A DNA stretch of 64,000 bases, taken from NCBI RefSeq assembly GCF_015709455.1, contig NZ_JADNQW010000005.1, forward strand, positions 620,001 through 684,000. Reading direction: 5' to 3'. Origin of the DNA: Methylosinus sp. H3A. GTDB lineage: Bacteria > Pseudomonadota > Alphaproteobacteria > Rhizobiales > Beijerinckiaceae. Position numbers and translations under genes: made by a program. Shown here one piece after another: positions 45,533 to 54,640 of this stretch (positions are counted from its first letter, which is position 1; the number at the start of each line of letters is the position of its first letter). The notes beneath the pieces are model-generated. The model saw only the letters and a program-made list of their open reading frames with translations. It was not told the DNA's origin and made no database searches.

Positions 45533-46333
45533 ATGAACATCGCAAATCCGACGACGGCCGCGCTCGCCATGGCCCTCCTCGCCTCGGCGCCCGGCGCGCA
45601 GGCGCAGGATGCGGACTTCGCCTCGCCGCCCGCCCGCGCGGCGCATTCGTCCGCGCGTCTCCTCTCGGCTGGCGCGCCGAGCGGCGGCGTTTATCGGCTC
45701 GGCGTCGAGATCGCGCTCGATCCGCGGACGGTGACCTATTGGCGCAGTCCCGGCGACGCCGGCGCGCCGCCCGTCTTCGACTTCTCCGCCTCGGAGAATG
45801 TCGCCGCCGTGGAGACGCTCTATCCGGCGCCCAAACATATCGTCGAAGCCGGGATGACGGTCGCGGGCTATGACGAGAGCCTGATTTTTCCGCTGCGCGT
45901 CACCCCGAAGCAGGCGGGAAAGCCCGTCGTGGTGAAGCTGGCGCTGAACTATGCCGCCTGCGCGGAAATCTGCCTGCCGGCCAAGGCCCGGCTCTCTCTT
46001 GCTCTGCCGACGACAGGAGCTTCGCCCTTCGCGGCGCGGCTCGCGACCGCAGAGGCGCTGGTTCCGCGCCCGATCGGCGCCGGCGAGGCGAAGCAATTTG
46101 TGGAGGTCGCGCGCGCCGGCGCGGGGGCCTGGCGGCTGCGCTATCTCGGACCCGGCCGGGCGGCGGATGTCTTCGTCGAGGCGCCGGAGCCCTTCATCAT
46201 CGACAGCGCCGCCGACGGCAAGGGCGGCTTCGAGCTGAAGCTCGGCGAAGGCAAGCAGGACGGCGCCATAGACGCCCGCGCGACGATCCGCACCGAGAGC
46301 GGCGGGCTCGAGCTGCCGTTGACGCTGGAATAG
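45533..46333 (+). CDS. DsbD-alpha-like periplasmic protein
   Basis: The 266-residue protein has a signal peptide (TTAALAMALLASAPGAQA) and a domain like the N-terminal immunoglobulin-like part of DsbD/ScsB (TYWRSPGDAGAPPVFDFSAS, LNYAACAEICLPAKA with the redox Cys pair). No membrane helices or thioredoxin domain follow, so it is a stand-alone periplasmic form. It may take electrons from a CcdA-like partner elsewhere. It is divergent from yqgE with an 83-bp gap. Confidence 0.85.
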   Translation: MNIANPTTAALAMALLASAPGAQAQDADFASPPARAAHSSARLLSAGAPSGGVYRLGVEIALDPRTVTYWRSPGDAGAPPVFDFSASENVAAVETLYPAPKHIVEAGMTVAGYDESLIFPLRVTPKQAGKPVVVKLALNYAACAEICLPAKARLSLALPTTGASPFAARLATAEALVPRPIGAGEAKQFVEVARAGAGAWRLRYLGPGRAADVFVEAPEPFIIDSAADGKGGFELKLGEGKQDGAIDARATIRTESGGLELPLTLE

Positions 46334-46390
46334 AGCGTTTCCGGTTCGGCGTTGGAAACGCGTCGAAACAAAAGCATCGAGCCTTTGGGC
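46333..46390 (+). repeat. Truncated copy of the structured dispersed element
   Basis: TAGAGCGTTTCCGGTTCGG, then GCGTTGGAAACGCGTCGAAA and CAAAAGCATCGAG, match the first two thirds of the 20861 element. The terminal hairpin is missing. Confidence 0.6.
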
Positions 46391-46393
46391 GCA

Positions 46394-46422
46394 ATAAAAA
46401 AGGCGCGGCCACCGGCCGCGCC
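46394..46422 (-). terminator. Rho-independent terminator of the ispH-thrB-rnhA operon
   Basis: On the minus strand GGCGCGGCC, loop GGT, GGCCGCGCC (46402-46422) is a perfect 9-bp stem followed directly by TTTTTTATT (46393-46401). It lies 77 bp past the rnhA stop. Confidence 0.8.
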
Positions 46423-46498
46423 CGGAGTAGAAGAAGAGCTCTGCTCCGATGAAAATGGTATTTAGAGTCTCATTCGACAAGGGGGCGACGGCCCGCGC

Positions 46499-46954
46499 TC
46501 ATCGCAATTTCGATCGCGACTGAAACGGCGCCATGCCCTTGCGGGCGAGGGCGTCGGCGCGCTCGTTCATCTCGTCGCCGGCATGGCCGCGCACCCAATG
46601 CCAGGCCACCTCGTGACGCTCGGCCGCGGCGTCGAGACGCGTCCAAAGGTCCATGTTTTTCACCGGCTTGCGGTCCGCCGTCTTCCAGCCGCGCGCCTTC
46701 CAGCCCTTGAGCCAAGAGGTGATGCCGTCGCGCACATATTGCGAGTCGGTGTGCAGATCGACATGGCAGGGCCGCGTCAGCGCCTCCAGCGCCTCGATCG
46801 CCGCGGTGAGCTCCATGCGGTTGTTGGTGGTCCCCGTCTCGCCGCCGCAAATCTCCTTCTCCCGCTCGCCGAAGCGCAAAATCGCGCCCCAGCCTCCCGG
46901 GCCCGGATTGCCCGAGCAGGCGCCGTCGGTCCAAATTGCGACGCGCCCACTCAC
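46499..46954 (-). CDS. rnhA: Ribonuclease HI
   Basis: RNase HI cleaves RNA in RNA-DNA hybrids. The 151-residue protein from GTG 46954 shows the four acidic catalytic residues: [35 protein letters not shown], and [18 protein letters not shown] overlaps the thrB stop by 4 bp (GTGA). The open frame extends upstream inside thrB but that part has no homology. Confidence 0.96.
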   Translation of the reverse strand: MSGRVAIWTDGACSGNPGPGGWGAILRFGEREKEICGGETGTTNNRMELTAAIEALEALTRPCHVDLHTDSQYVRDGITSWLKGWKARGWKTADRKPVKNMDLWTRLDAAAERHEVAWHWVRGHAGDEMNERADALARKGMAPFQSRSKLR

Positions 46955-47916
46955 GCGCGCAGGCCATAGTCGCGGGCGGCGCGGATCGTCCTGTGGAAGC
47001 GCAGGCGCGCGAGATATTCGCGCGGGTCTTTGGGCCGCACCAAGGCGCCCGCCGGCACGTCCAGCCAATCGACGAAGCGCGTCAGCAGGAAGCGCAGAGC
47101 CGCGCCGCGGGCGAGCAGCGGAAAGGCCTCCACTTCCGCCGCCGACAGCGGGCGGGCGCGGGCGTAAGATTCGAGCAGCGCCGCGCCCTTGTCGGCGTCA
47201 TAGCTTCCGGCGGCGTCGAAACACCAAGCGTTGAGGCAGATGGCGAGATCATAGGCCAGCGAATCGACGCAGGCGAAATAGAAGTCGATGAGGCCGGAGA
47301 CGCGATCGCCGAGGAAGAACACATTGTCCGGAAAAAGATCGGCGTGGATGACGCCCTCCGGCAGCCCCTTCGGCCAATCGCGCTCGAGCGACTCGAGCTC
47401 GCTGGCGACGATCTCCCCCAAATCCTCCGCCACCTCGCCGGCGCGCGCGGAAAAAGGCGCATAGAGCGGCCGCCAGCCGCCGACCGAGAGCGCATTGGCG
47501 CGGCGCAGCGGAAAATCCGCCCCCGCGAGATGCAATTGCGCGAGCGCCTCGCCGAGCCGCGCGCAATGGGCGGACTCTGGATGATGGATGGAATAGCCGT
47601 CGAGAAAGGTGACGATCGCCGCCGGTCTGCCCGCCAGCCGTCCGAGCGCCGCGCCGGCGCGATCGCGCACCGGCTGGGGACAAGTGAGGCCCTTGGCGGA
47701 AAGATGCTCCATCAGCCCGAGGAAGAAGGGCAGATCGGCCTCCGCGACGCGCTTCTCATAGAGCGTGAGAATGTAGCTGCCGGCGCTCGTATGCAGGAAA
47801 TAATTGGAGTTCTCGACCCCTTCGGCGATGCCCTTGCAGGACAAGAGCGCGCCGAGATCATAACCGGCGAGAAAGGCGATCAGCTCCTCGTCGTCGACAT
47901 CCGTGTAGACGGCCAT
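46951..47916 (-). CDS. thrB: Homoserine kinase
   Basis: This type of ThrB is an aminoglycoside phosphotransferase-fold kinase (321 residues) that makes O-phosphohomoserine. It starts [20 protein letters not shown] and contains [25 protein letters not shown] (catalytic Asp) and GLIDFYFAC (metal-binding Asp). The ispH-thrB-rnhA order is a stable Rhizobiales block. Its product is the substrate of ThrC (18196). Confidence 0.97.
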   Translation of the reverse strand: MAVYTDVDDEELIAFLAGYDLGALLSCKGIAEGVENSNYFLHTSAGSYILTLYEKRVAEADLPFFLGLMEHLSAKGLTCPQPVRDRAGAALGRLAGRPAAIVTFLDGYSIHHPESAHCARLGEALAQLHLAGADFPLRRANALSVGGWRPLYAPFSARAGEVAEDLGEIVASELESLERDWPKGLPEGVIHADLFPDNVFFLGDRVSGLIDFYFACVDSLAYDLAICLNAWCFDAAGSYDADKGAALLESYARARPLSAAEVEAFPLLARGAALRFLLTRFVDWLDVPAGALVRPKDPREYLARLRFHRTIRAARDYGLRA

Positions 47917-47952
47917 GAGTTCCGCGCGGGTTGGAGGAAAGCGAGACGCGCG

Positions 47953-48924
47953 TCAGGCGAGCGCGCGCAACTCCTTGGGCAAGGGGAAGGCGACATCCTC
48001 CAGCGCGGCGGACACGGTCTCGACGGAGATTTCGTAACGCTCGGCGAAAGCCTCCATGATCTCCTCGACGAGCACCTCGGGCGCCGAGGCCCCGGCGCTG
48101 ATGCCGAGCGAAGCTATGCCGGTGAACATGCGCCAATCGATCTCGCTGCGGCCCTGGACGAGCTGCGCGGGCGCGCCGGCGCGCTCCGCCACCTCGCGCA
48201 GACGCTGCGAATTGGAGGAGTTGGGCGAGCCGACGACGATCACCGCGTCGACCTGTGGCGCGACCTGCTTGACAGCCGCCTGGCGATTGGTCGTCGCGTA
48301 GCAGATGTCCTCCTTATGGGGACCGACGATCTGCGGGAATCGCCGCGTCAAAGCGCTCACGATCTCCTGCGAATCGTCGAGCGAAAGAGTGGTCTGCGTC
48401 ACATAGGCGAGATTGGCCTCGCCCTCGAGCCGCAGCTCCGACACCGCCGCGACCGATTCGACGAGCACCACCGCGCCCGGCGGCAGCTGGCCCATGGTGC
48501 CGACCACCTCGGGATGGCCGGAATGGCCGACCAGCAACACTTTGCGACCGCGCTTGTGATGAATCTCCGCCTCGCGATGGACCTTGGTCACCAGTGGGCA
48601 GGTGGCGTCTATGGCGAGCAGATTGCGCGAGGCGGCCTCGGCGGAGACGGATTTCGCGACGCCATGGGCGGAGAAGATCACCGGCGCCGACGTGTCTGGC
48701 ACCTCCTCGAGCTCCTCGACGAAGATCGCGCCCTTGGCCTTCAACGCCTCGACCACATAGCGATTGTGGACGATCTCGTGGCGCACATAGACGGGCGGCC
48801 CGAATTTGGCGAGCGCCCGCTCCACCGCGTCGATCGCCCGCACGACGCCCGCGCAGAAGCCGCGCGGCGAGCACAGAAGAATTTTCAACGGCGGCTTCTG
48901 CGACGGGCGGTGCTGAATATTCAT
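47953..48924 (-). CDS. ispH: 4-hydroxy-3-methylbut-2-enyl diphosphate reductase
   Basis: IspH is the last enzyme of the MEP isoprenoid pathway, with an iron-sulfur cluster. The 323-residue protein holds the three cluster Cys motifs [20 protein letters not shown] and [10 protein letters not shown], plus HEIVHN and [14 protein letters not shown] 48924 opens [10 protein letters not shown]. It is followed by thrB after a 36-bp gap. Isoprenoids are needed by ubiA and ctaB in this window. Confidence 0.97.
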   Translation of the reverse strand: MNIQHRPSQKPPLKILLCSPRGFCAGVVRAIDAVERALAKFGPPVYVRHEIVHNRYVVEALKAKGAIFVEELEEVPDTSAPVIFSAHGVAKSVSAEAASRNLLAIDATCPLVTKVHREAEIHHKRGRKVLLVGHSGHPEVVGTMGQLPPGAVVLVESVAAVSELRLEGEANLAYVTQTTLSLDDSQEIVSALTRRFPQIVGPHKEDICYATTNRQAAVKQVAPQVDAVIVVGSPNSSNSQRLREVAERAGAPAQLVQGRSEIDWRMFTGIASLGISAGASAPEVLVEEIMEAFAERYEISVETVSAALEDVAFPLPKELRALA

Positions 48925-49116
48925 CCTCTAGCGCCTCTCTATCGAAGGGGGCGGCCGAAGCGCGCCGCGCTGTGATGTCCCGCGTGGGGATAGGTGTCAA
49001 GCCGAGGGTCCGCTCCCTCGCGGCCCGCCCGAAAATCTGCTAGACAGGCGATCGACGAAGACTGGCCGCGCGAATGCCGGAGTGTCTCGCGGCCCATCGA
49101 GGGGACGGAGGCGAAT

Positions 49117-49797
49117 ATGTCGAATATCGTCGATATAATACAGTCCGCCCAAGGCGGCCAGATCATCGAAAATCTCTCTGATCGCTTGGGTCTCGCATCC
49201 TGGCAGACGCGATCGGCCGTCGAAGCGCTGTTGCCCGCGCTGGTCGCGGCGCTGCGCAATGCGGCCGAGGAGCCGCAATCGCTGCGCCCGGTCATCGACG
49301 CCGCCAACGACTCCGCCCACCGCGCCGCCTTCGAGAGCGCCGAGGACGCCCATTCGCAGGCGAGCGTCGAAGGGGGCGACGCCATTGTCGCGCATTTGTT
49401 CGGCTCCGCCTCGGCCGCCGGCGAGGTCTCGCAATTCGCTGCGCGCGAGAGCGGGCTGCGCGCCGATGTGCTGCAGCGGCTGCTGCCGATTCTCGTCTCC
49501 GTCGCGGCCGGCGGGCTCGGCTCCACGCTGGAGCGCCAGGGCGTCGGCCATCCCGCGGAACAGCCCGCCCCCACGCCCGCGGCCCCCTCGGGCGGCTGGC
49601 TGAGCGCACTCTTTGGATCCCTGTTCGGGAATAAGCCGGCCGCGCAGCCGCAAGCGGCCACGCCGGCGAAGGCCGCGGACACGCTCGACGCGGCGCGGGA
49701 TCATATCCGAGAGACGCTCACGCCCCCGGCCAACGCCGACGGGCAGGCTGGACTCGACGAATTGCTGGCGCGGATTTTCGCCTCGGCGAAGAGTTGA
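49117..49797 (+). CDS. DUF937 domain protein
   Basis: From ATG 49117, with GGAGG 6 bp upstream, the protein has 226 residues. Residues 1-150 fit DUF937 (MSNIVDIIQSAQGGQIIENL, ALLPALVAALRNAAE, LQRLLPILVSVAAGGLG), and a Pro/Ala-rich linker leads to SGGWLSALFGSLFG and a helical tail. DUF937 proteins are of unknown function. No signal peptide is evident. The in-frame extension to 48994 lacks homology. Confidence 0.88.
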   Translation: MSNIVDIIQSAQGGQIIENLSDRLGLASWQTRSAVEALLPALVAALRNAAEEPQSLRPVIDAANDSAHRAAFESAEDAHSQASVEGGDAIVAHLFGSASAAGEVSQFAARESGLRADVLQRLLPILVSVAAGGLGSTLERQGVGHPAEQPAPTPAAPSGGWLSALFGSLFGNKPAAQPQAATPAKAADTLDAARDHIRETLTPPANADGQAGLDELLARIFASAKS

Positions 49798-49820
49798 CCC
49801 CGAGCGCTCGGATCGCGGCC

Positions 49821-49988
49821 TCAGGTCAGATTATTGGCGACGGGCAGATAATAGGCGGCCGATAATTTGGTGCCGATAATGCGCGTCGCCCCCAGGATCA
49901 CGATCGAGAGAAAGAAGCCGATCATCGCATATTCGAGGGCCGTCGCTCCGCGTTCGTCGGCCAAGAATCGGCGCAGGCAATTCGGCAT
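49821..49988 (-). CDS. Flp-family type IVb pilin
   Basis: The 55-residue protein MPNCLRRFLADERGATALEY... has the Flp pilin layout: a short basic leader, a GATALEYAMIG processing and assembly motif with the conserved Glu-Tyr pair, and one hydrophobic helix (MIGFFLSIVILGATRII). An AGGAA site precedes ATG 49988. Flp pili need the Tad/Cpa machinery, which is not in this window, so this is an orphan pilin gene here. Confidence 0.88.
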   Translation of the reverse strand: MPNCLRRFLADERGATALEYAMIGFFLSIVILGATRIIGTKLSAAYYLPVANNLT

Positions 49989-50151
49989 GGGGCAAATTCC
50001 TCGAACGGTCCGGCCGAGACGAGCGTCGCCTCGTCGCGCCCGGCCGCGTCCCCGCAACGGGAGCGCGATCGGGACGGTAACCGAAAGATAAGCATAATTC
50101 GTCTCGAAAGGGTTAAGCCTCCCTTCACCCGGCGCTCGCGCGGCCGGGGCC

Positions 50152-50255
50152 GTCTCGCGACGCGGTCTCGCGACGCGGTCTTGCGGCGTGGTCTTGTGGC
50201 GTGGTCTTGTGGCGTGGTCTTGCAGGGCGGTCTTCCAGGGCGGTCTTGCGCGCGG
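50152..50255. repeat. Eight-unit 13-bp minisatellite
   Basis: Eight back-to-back 13-bp units follow the form GTCTYGYGRCGYG: two GTCTCGCGACGCG, one GTCTTGCGGCGTG, two GTCTTGTGGCGTG, GTCTTGCAGGGCG, GTCTTCCAGGGCG and GTCTTGCGCGCGG. It lies in the 427-bp gap between the Flp pilin gene and gshA. The rest of the gap shows no gene. Confidence 0.85.
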
Positions 50256-50415
50256 GCGGCTTTTCCGCCAATTCAGCAGCCGGAACGCATATTGCTTCGG
50301 CGCCTGGGCCGGAAGCGCTGTCGTTCGCGCCCGCCCTTTCGCGCCCGCCGGAAGGGATGTCGACAAATACTGGCCGCCGCGCCATCTTCGCGCCGGTCCT
50401 CACTGAAAGTTGCTG

Positions 50416-51789
50416 ATGGCTCGCGACGTAAACGATACGACGCCGATCACGTCGCGCAATGCGCTCGTGGAGTGGTTCGAGGCTGGGATCAAGACGCCCG
50501 ACGATCTCAACGTCGGCACGGAGCATGAGAAAATCCCGTTTTTCGGGGCGAGCCGCGCGCCCGTCCCCTATGAGGGCCCGGCCGGCGGGATCAAGGATCT
50601 GCTCGAGGGGCTCGGCGCGGCGCTGGGCTGGGAGCCGATCACCGATCGCGGAGCGATCATCGGCCTCTATGACCCGCATGGCCTCGGGGCCGTGTCGCTC
50701 GAGCCGGGCGGCCAGTTCGAATTGTCCGGGGCGCCGCTGCCCACGATTCACGACGCGAAAGCCGAGCTCGACGTCCATTTCGCGGCGCTGGAGCCCATCG
50801 CGCGGCGGCTCGGCGTCTCCTTTCTCGATCTCGGCGCGAGCCCGAAATGGCGGCGCGCCGAAACGCCCGCCATGCCCAAGCAGCGCTACGTCATAATGGC
50901 CGGCTATATGCCCAAGGTCGGCTCGCTCGGCCTCGACATGATGTTTCGCACGGCGACCATTCAGGTCAATCTCGACTTCGTCTCCGAGACGGACATGGTG
51001 GACAAGCTGCGCGTCGGCCTGGCGCTGCAGCCGATCGTCACCGCGCTCTTCGCCAATTCGCCCTTCATCGACGGCGAGCCGGCCGGCGTGCTGTCGCAGC
51101 GCTCGCATATCTGGCGCGACACCGACGCCGACCGCACCGGAATGCTGCCTTTCGCCTTCGAGCCCGGCATGGGCTTCGAGCGCTATGTCGATTATGCGCT
51201 GGACGTGCCGCTCTATTTCGTCAAGCGCGGCGAGGTCTATCACGACGTCGCCGGCGCGAGCTTCCGCGACCTCTTGGACGGCAAGCTCGCGGCCCTGCCC
51301 GGCGAGCGCGCGACAATGTCGGACTGGGCCAATCATCTGGGCGCGATCTTTCCCGAGGCCCGGCTGAAGCGCTATCTGGAGATGCGCGGCGCCGACGGCG
51401 GCCCGCGCTCGCATATGGCGGCCCTGCCGGCGCTCTTCGTCGGTCTATTCTACGACCGCGCCGCGCTGGACGGCGCGCTGGCGCTCATCGAGGGCTGGAG
51501 CGCCGAGGAGCGCGACGCCCTACGGGCCGACGTTCCCCGCCTCGCGCTGGAGGCGCGCATCCGCGGCCGCCGGGCGCTCGACATCGCCCGCGACATGTTG
51601 GCGCTGGCCCGCGGCGGCCTCGCCCGGAGAGCGAGACTGGACGCGCAGGGACAGGACGAGACCATTTATCTCGCGCCGCTGGAGGAGATCGCCGAGAGCG
51701 GCCGCACGCTGGCGCAGCAGCGGCTCGAGGCCTATCACGGACGCTGGGGCCGTTCGGTCGATCCGGCCTTCGAGGATTGCGTGTTGTGA
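50416..51789 (+). CDS. gshA: Glutamate--cysteine ligase
   Basis: GshA makes gamma-glutamylcysteine, the first step to glutathione. The 457-residue protein belongs to the plant-like/alphaproteobacterial class: NVGTEHEKIPFF, SLEPGGQFELSGAPL, YMPKVGSLGLDMMFRTATIQ, and FEPGMGFERYVDYALDVPLYF are typical. ATG 50416 is chosen; TTG 50410 is upstream in frame. Glutathione would serve the GFA-type protein and stress responses. A 13-bp minisatellite lies upstream. Confidence 0.95.
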   Translation: MARDVNDTTPITSRNALVEWFEAGIKTPDDLNVGTEHEKIPFFGASRAPVPYEGPAGGIKDLLEGLGAALGWEPITDRGAIIGLYDPHGLGAVSLEPGGQFELSGAPLPTIHDAKAELDVHFAALEPIARRLGVSFLDLGASPKWRRAETPAMPKQRYVIMAGYMPKVGSLGLDMMFRTATIQVNLDFVSETDMVDKLRVGLALQPIVTALFANSPFIDGEPAGVLSQRSHIWRDTDADRTGMLPFAFEPGMGFERYVDYALDVPLYFVKRGEVYHDVAGASFRDLLDGKLAALPGERATMSDWANHLGAIFPEARLKRYLEMRGADGGPRSHMAALPALFVGLFYDRAALDGALALIEGWSAEERDALRADVPRLALEARIRGRRALDIARDMLALARGGLARRARLDAQGQDETIYLAPLEEIAESGRTLAQQRLEAYHGRWGRSVDPAFEDCVL

Positions 51790-51828
51790 CGATGTGCGAC
51801 GCCCGCGCCTGAACCGCGCGGGCGGCGC

Positions 51829-52137
51829 TCAGCGTGCGTAGAGGCCGGGCGCTCCTGGCGCGCGCACATAGGAATGGCCGATCGGCCGCATGCCATCCTG
51901 CGACCCCGCCGGGCCGCCGAGGCCGCCGGCGCGCACATGGCCGCCGAGACGCACGCAATTGTCGGAGCCGGAGACCGGGACGAAGCCCTCGCCGAAACGA
52001 GAGCAGCGCCCGCCGGAGGGAACGGAGCCCGTCGTCTGCGCCTGCGCGGCCGGCGCGCCCATTGCGGCGCACAGGCAGAGGCAGGCGAAAACGCGGCGAA
52101 CGTCGAGCCCGAACGGTTCGGCGGTGAAAACTGTCAT
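51829..52137 (-). CDS. Miniature porin-like exported protein
   Basis: The 102-residue protein has a signal peptide (VFACLCLCAAMGAPAAQA) and then GGRCSRFGEGFVPVSGSDNC followed by VRLGGHVRAGG. This is the N-terminal motif of Rhizobiales Porin_2 proteins (C..YG.GF..IPGTD.C...GGYVR), but the protein ends about 40 residues later instead of forming a 16-strand barrel. It is either a stand-alone Cys-loop module or a truncated porin. No porin remnant follows within 50 bp. Confidence 0.65.
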   Translation of the reverse strand: MTVFTAEPFGLDVRRVFACLCLCAAMGAPAAQAQTTGSVPSGGRCSRFGEGFVPVSGSDNCVRLGGHVRAGGLGGPAGSQDGMRPIGHSYVRAPGAPGLYAR

Positions 52138-52331
52138 TCGCAGATGAGCCTCGAAAATTCTCGCATCGCAACACCCGAGTCGACGCGATGTCGCGCCCCC
52201 TCTCGATGTTGCCGCCCGATGTTTACCAACTCGTTACTTCGCACGCTTCGACGCGAGAGGTCACGCGACGGCGACCACTTAGTTCCAATACAGTCGAACA
52301 TAGTGGCAGGATCGTGTCGCGCCGCGCGCCG

Positions 52332-53111
52332 TCAACGCCAATCTCCGAGCGCCGCCTGCACCAGGGTCAGCGCCGCGACGGCGGCGGTGTCGGCGCGCAG
52401 GATGCGCGGTCCGAGCGAGAGACGCGCGATGAGCGGCGCGGCGGCGAGAATCGCCTCGCGCTCGGCGGGATCGAAGCCGCCCTCCGGGCCGACCAGCACA
52501 TCGACGCCCTCATGCTCCGGCGCCGCGCGCAAGGCGGCGATCGGATCGGCGACCTCGGCGTCCTCGTCGCAGAAGACGAGCAGCCGCCCGGCCGGCCGCG
52601 CGGCGAGATGCGCCTCGAGCGAGAGCTCCTCGACGACCTCCGGCACGCTGAGCACGCCGCATTGCTCCGCCGCCTCCACCACATTGGCGGCGAGCCGCTC
52701 GAGATTGACGCGGCGCGCCTGGGTGCGGCGGGTGATGACAGGCGCGAGGCGCGAGACGCCCATCTCGGTCGCCTTCTGGGCCATATAGTCGAGCCGCGCA
52801 TGTTTGAGCGGCGAGAAGCAATAATGCAGATCGGCGCTCGCGGTCTGCTCGCGCAGGCGCTCCACCGGAACGAGAATCGCCTTGCGCCGCGCCACCTCCT
52901 CGAGCCGGGCCCGCCACTCCCCGTCGCGCCCGTTGAACAGCAAAATCGCGTCGCCCTCGCGCAGGCGCAGCACATTCAACAGATAATTGAGCCGATCGGC
53001 ATCCGGGACGATACGCGCCCCGGCCTCGAGGCGCGCATCGACGAAAAGGCGCTGCGCGGAAAAATCATAGTGTGACACGAGCTTTCCCGAGGATGAGGGA
53101 CGGGGCGCCAT
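52332..53111 (-). CDS. rsmE: 16S rRNA (uracil-1498-N3)-methyltransferase
   Basis: RsmE methylates U1498 of 16S rRNA. The 259-residue SPOUT-type protein has SHYDFSAQRLFVDARL, HYCFSPLKHARLDYMAQKAT, GVSRLAPVITRRTQ, VLVGPEGGFDPAERE and the LGPRILRADTAAVAAL knot motif. ATG 53111 adds 11 residues before the family start; GTG 53078 (VSHYDFSAQ), after GGGAAAG, may be the true start. It is divergent from a small exported protein. Confidence 0.95.
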   Translation of the reverse strand: MAPRPSSSGKLVSHYDFSAQRLFVDARLEAGARIVPDADRLNYLLNVLRLREGDAILLFNGRDGEWRARLEEVARRKAILVPVERLREQTASADLHYCFSPLKHARLDYMAQKATEMGVSRLAPVITRRTQARRVNLERLAANVVEAAEQCGVLSVPEVVEELSLEAHLAARPAGRLLVFCDEDAEVADPIAALRAAPEHEGVDVLVGPEGGFDPAEREAILAAAPLIARLSLGPRILRADTAAVAALTLVQAALGDWR

Positions 53112-53204
53112 CAAGCCGCCGCTTTGTCCGCGAAACTGCCGGATGCTTGCAACAGGCGCAAGTCTCTTGCTAAGACCTCTTGAACCATGAAGGGGATCGC
53201 CGCC

Positions 53205-53690
53205 ATGACGGCCATAAGCCGGAACGCGCAGATTGAGAGCGGGAACGCGCGCAAAGCGCGCGGAATTGCGCGCATGAGCGCCGGCGCGCCGATTTTGGGG
53301 ATTCTTCTCGCGCTGGCGGGGGCGGAGACGGCCCTCGCCCAATCCTGCCAGGAGGACTTCCAGAAGCTCTCGCAGCGGCGCATGTCGCAGATTCAGACGC
53401 TCAACAATATCGGCAAGGCGTCCAAGGGCAAGATGGACCCGGTCGCCGCCTGTCCGGTGGCGCGCAAGCTCGTCTCCATAGAGACGGAGATGGCCGCCTA
53501 TATCGATAAGAACAAGGAATGGTGCAACATTCCCGATCCTATGGTCGACGGCTTCAAGCAGGCGCGCAGCAAGACACAGACTTTCGCGGCTCAGGCCTGC
53601 GCCGTCGCCGCCAAAGCCAAGAAGATGCAGGAAGAACAGGCCGCCGGCATCGGCCCGCAGGCGCAGAAGCTCCCCTCCGGCCCATTGTGA
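53205..53690 (+). CDS. Exported hypothetical protein upstream of ubiA
   Basis: ATG 53205, after AAGGGGA, gives 161 residues with a signal peptide whose core is ILGILLALAGAETALA. The mature part is helical with four Cys (SCQEDFQ, AACPVARK, EWCNIP, AQACAVAAK) and a Lys/Gln-rich tail. ATG 53274 is an alternative with a shorter n-region. A promoter TTGCAA-N17-CTAAGA lies at about 53149-53178. Such proteins recur between rsmE and ubiA in Rhizobiales; function unknown. Its stop overlaps the ubiA GTG. Confidence 0.75.
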   Translation: MTAISRNAQIESGNARKARGIARMSAGAPILGILLALAGAETALAQSCQEDFQKLSQRRMSQIQTLNNIGKASKGKMDPVAACPVARKLVSIETEMAAYIDKNKEWCNIPDPMVDGFKQARSKTQTFAAQACAVAAKAKKMQEEQAAGIGPQAQKLPSGPL

Positions 53691-54640
53691 GCGCCGCGGA
53701 ACGGCCTCAGGAGGAGCGGCGACTGCCCGACGCCGTCGCGGACCATCCGCTCTGGCGGCTCGCTCCCGAGCCTCTCCGCCCCTATGTGCAGCTCGCCCGC
53801 CTGGATCGGCCGATCGGCTGGTGGCTACTGCTGCTTCCCTGCTGGCAGGGCGGCGCGCTCGCCTCCGCGGCGCTGGGCGACCCGCCGCGACTTTGGCATC
53901 TCCTCCTCTTTTTCATCGGCGCGGTCTCCATGCGCGGCGCCGGCTCCACCTATAACGACATCGTCGACCGCGACATCGACGCCAAGGTCGAGCGCACGCG
54001 CCTTCGTCCCCTCGCCAGCGGGCGCGTCTCCTTGCGCGCGGCGATCGTCTTTCTCGTGCTGCAATGTCTCGTCGGCCTCGCGGTTCTGCTGTCCTTCAAC
54101 GGCGTCACCATCGCATTCGGCTTCGCTTCGCCGCTGATCGTGCTGATCTATCCCTTCGCCAAGCGCTTCACCTCCTGGCCGCAGGCGGTTCTGGGGCTCG
54201 CTTTCGCCTATGGCGCGCTGCTCGGCTGGACGGCGCTGACCGGCGGGCTCGGCTGGCCGGCGGTCTTCCTCTACGCCTCGGCGATCCTGTGGACGATCGG
54301 CTTCGACACGATCTATGCGCTGCAGGACAAGCGCGACGACGCCATCGCCGGCGTGCGCTCGACGGCTCTGCTGTTCGGCGCGCATGTGCGTCTCGCCGTC
54401 GGCGCGCTCTATCTGGCTTCCGTCGTTTTCGCCGAATTCGCGCTGCTTTCGGCCGAGGTCGGCGGAGCCGCACAGATCGGCCTCGCCGCTTATGCGGCGC
54501 ATCTCGCCTGGCAGGTCCATCGCACCAGCGACGCCGCCTCGCCTCAGGTCGCGCTGATGTTGTTCCGCTCCAATCGCGACGCCGGCCTCTTGCTCTTCGC
54601 CGGCCTCGCGGCGCAGGCTGCGATCCTCGCTTACTCGTAG
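53687..54640 (+). CDS. ubiA: 4-hydroxybenzoate polyprenyltransferase
   Basis: UbiA attaches the polyprenyl tail to 4-hydroxybenzoate in ubiquinone synthesis, in the inner membrane. The 317-residue protein has the two Asp motifs (YNDIVDRDIDAKVERTRLRP and DTIYALQDKRDD), RLDRPIGWWLLLLPCWQG and eight to nine helices. GTG 53687 overlaps the previous stop by 4 bp. Ubiquinone feeds the respiratory chain ending at the aa3 oxidase above. Its end overlaps the convergent DUF6101 gene by 10 bp. Confidence 0.95.
   Translation: MSAAERPQEERRLPDAVADHPLWRLAPEPLRPYVQLARLDRPIGWWLLLLPCWQGGALASAALGDPPRLWHLLLFFIGAVSMRGAGSTYNDIVDRDIDAKVERTRLRPLASGRVSLRAAIVFLVLQCLVGLAVLLSFNGVTIAFGFASPLIVLIYPFAKRFTSWPQAVLGLAFAYGALLGWTALTGGLGWPAVFLYASAILWTIGFDTIYALQDKRDDAIAGVRSTALLFGAHVRLAVGALYLASVVFAEFALLSAEVGGAAQIGLAAYAAHLAWQVHRTSDAASPQVALMLFRSNRDAGLLLFAGLAAQAAILAYS

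Noticed and set aside
50152-50255. CRISPR array
   Set aside because: The 13-bp units are directly tandem with no spacers, so it is a minisatellite.
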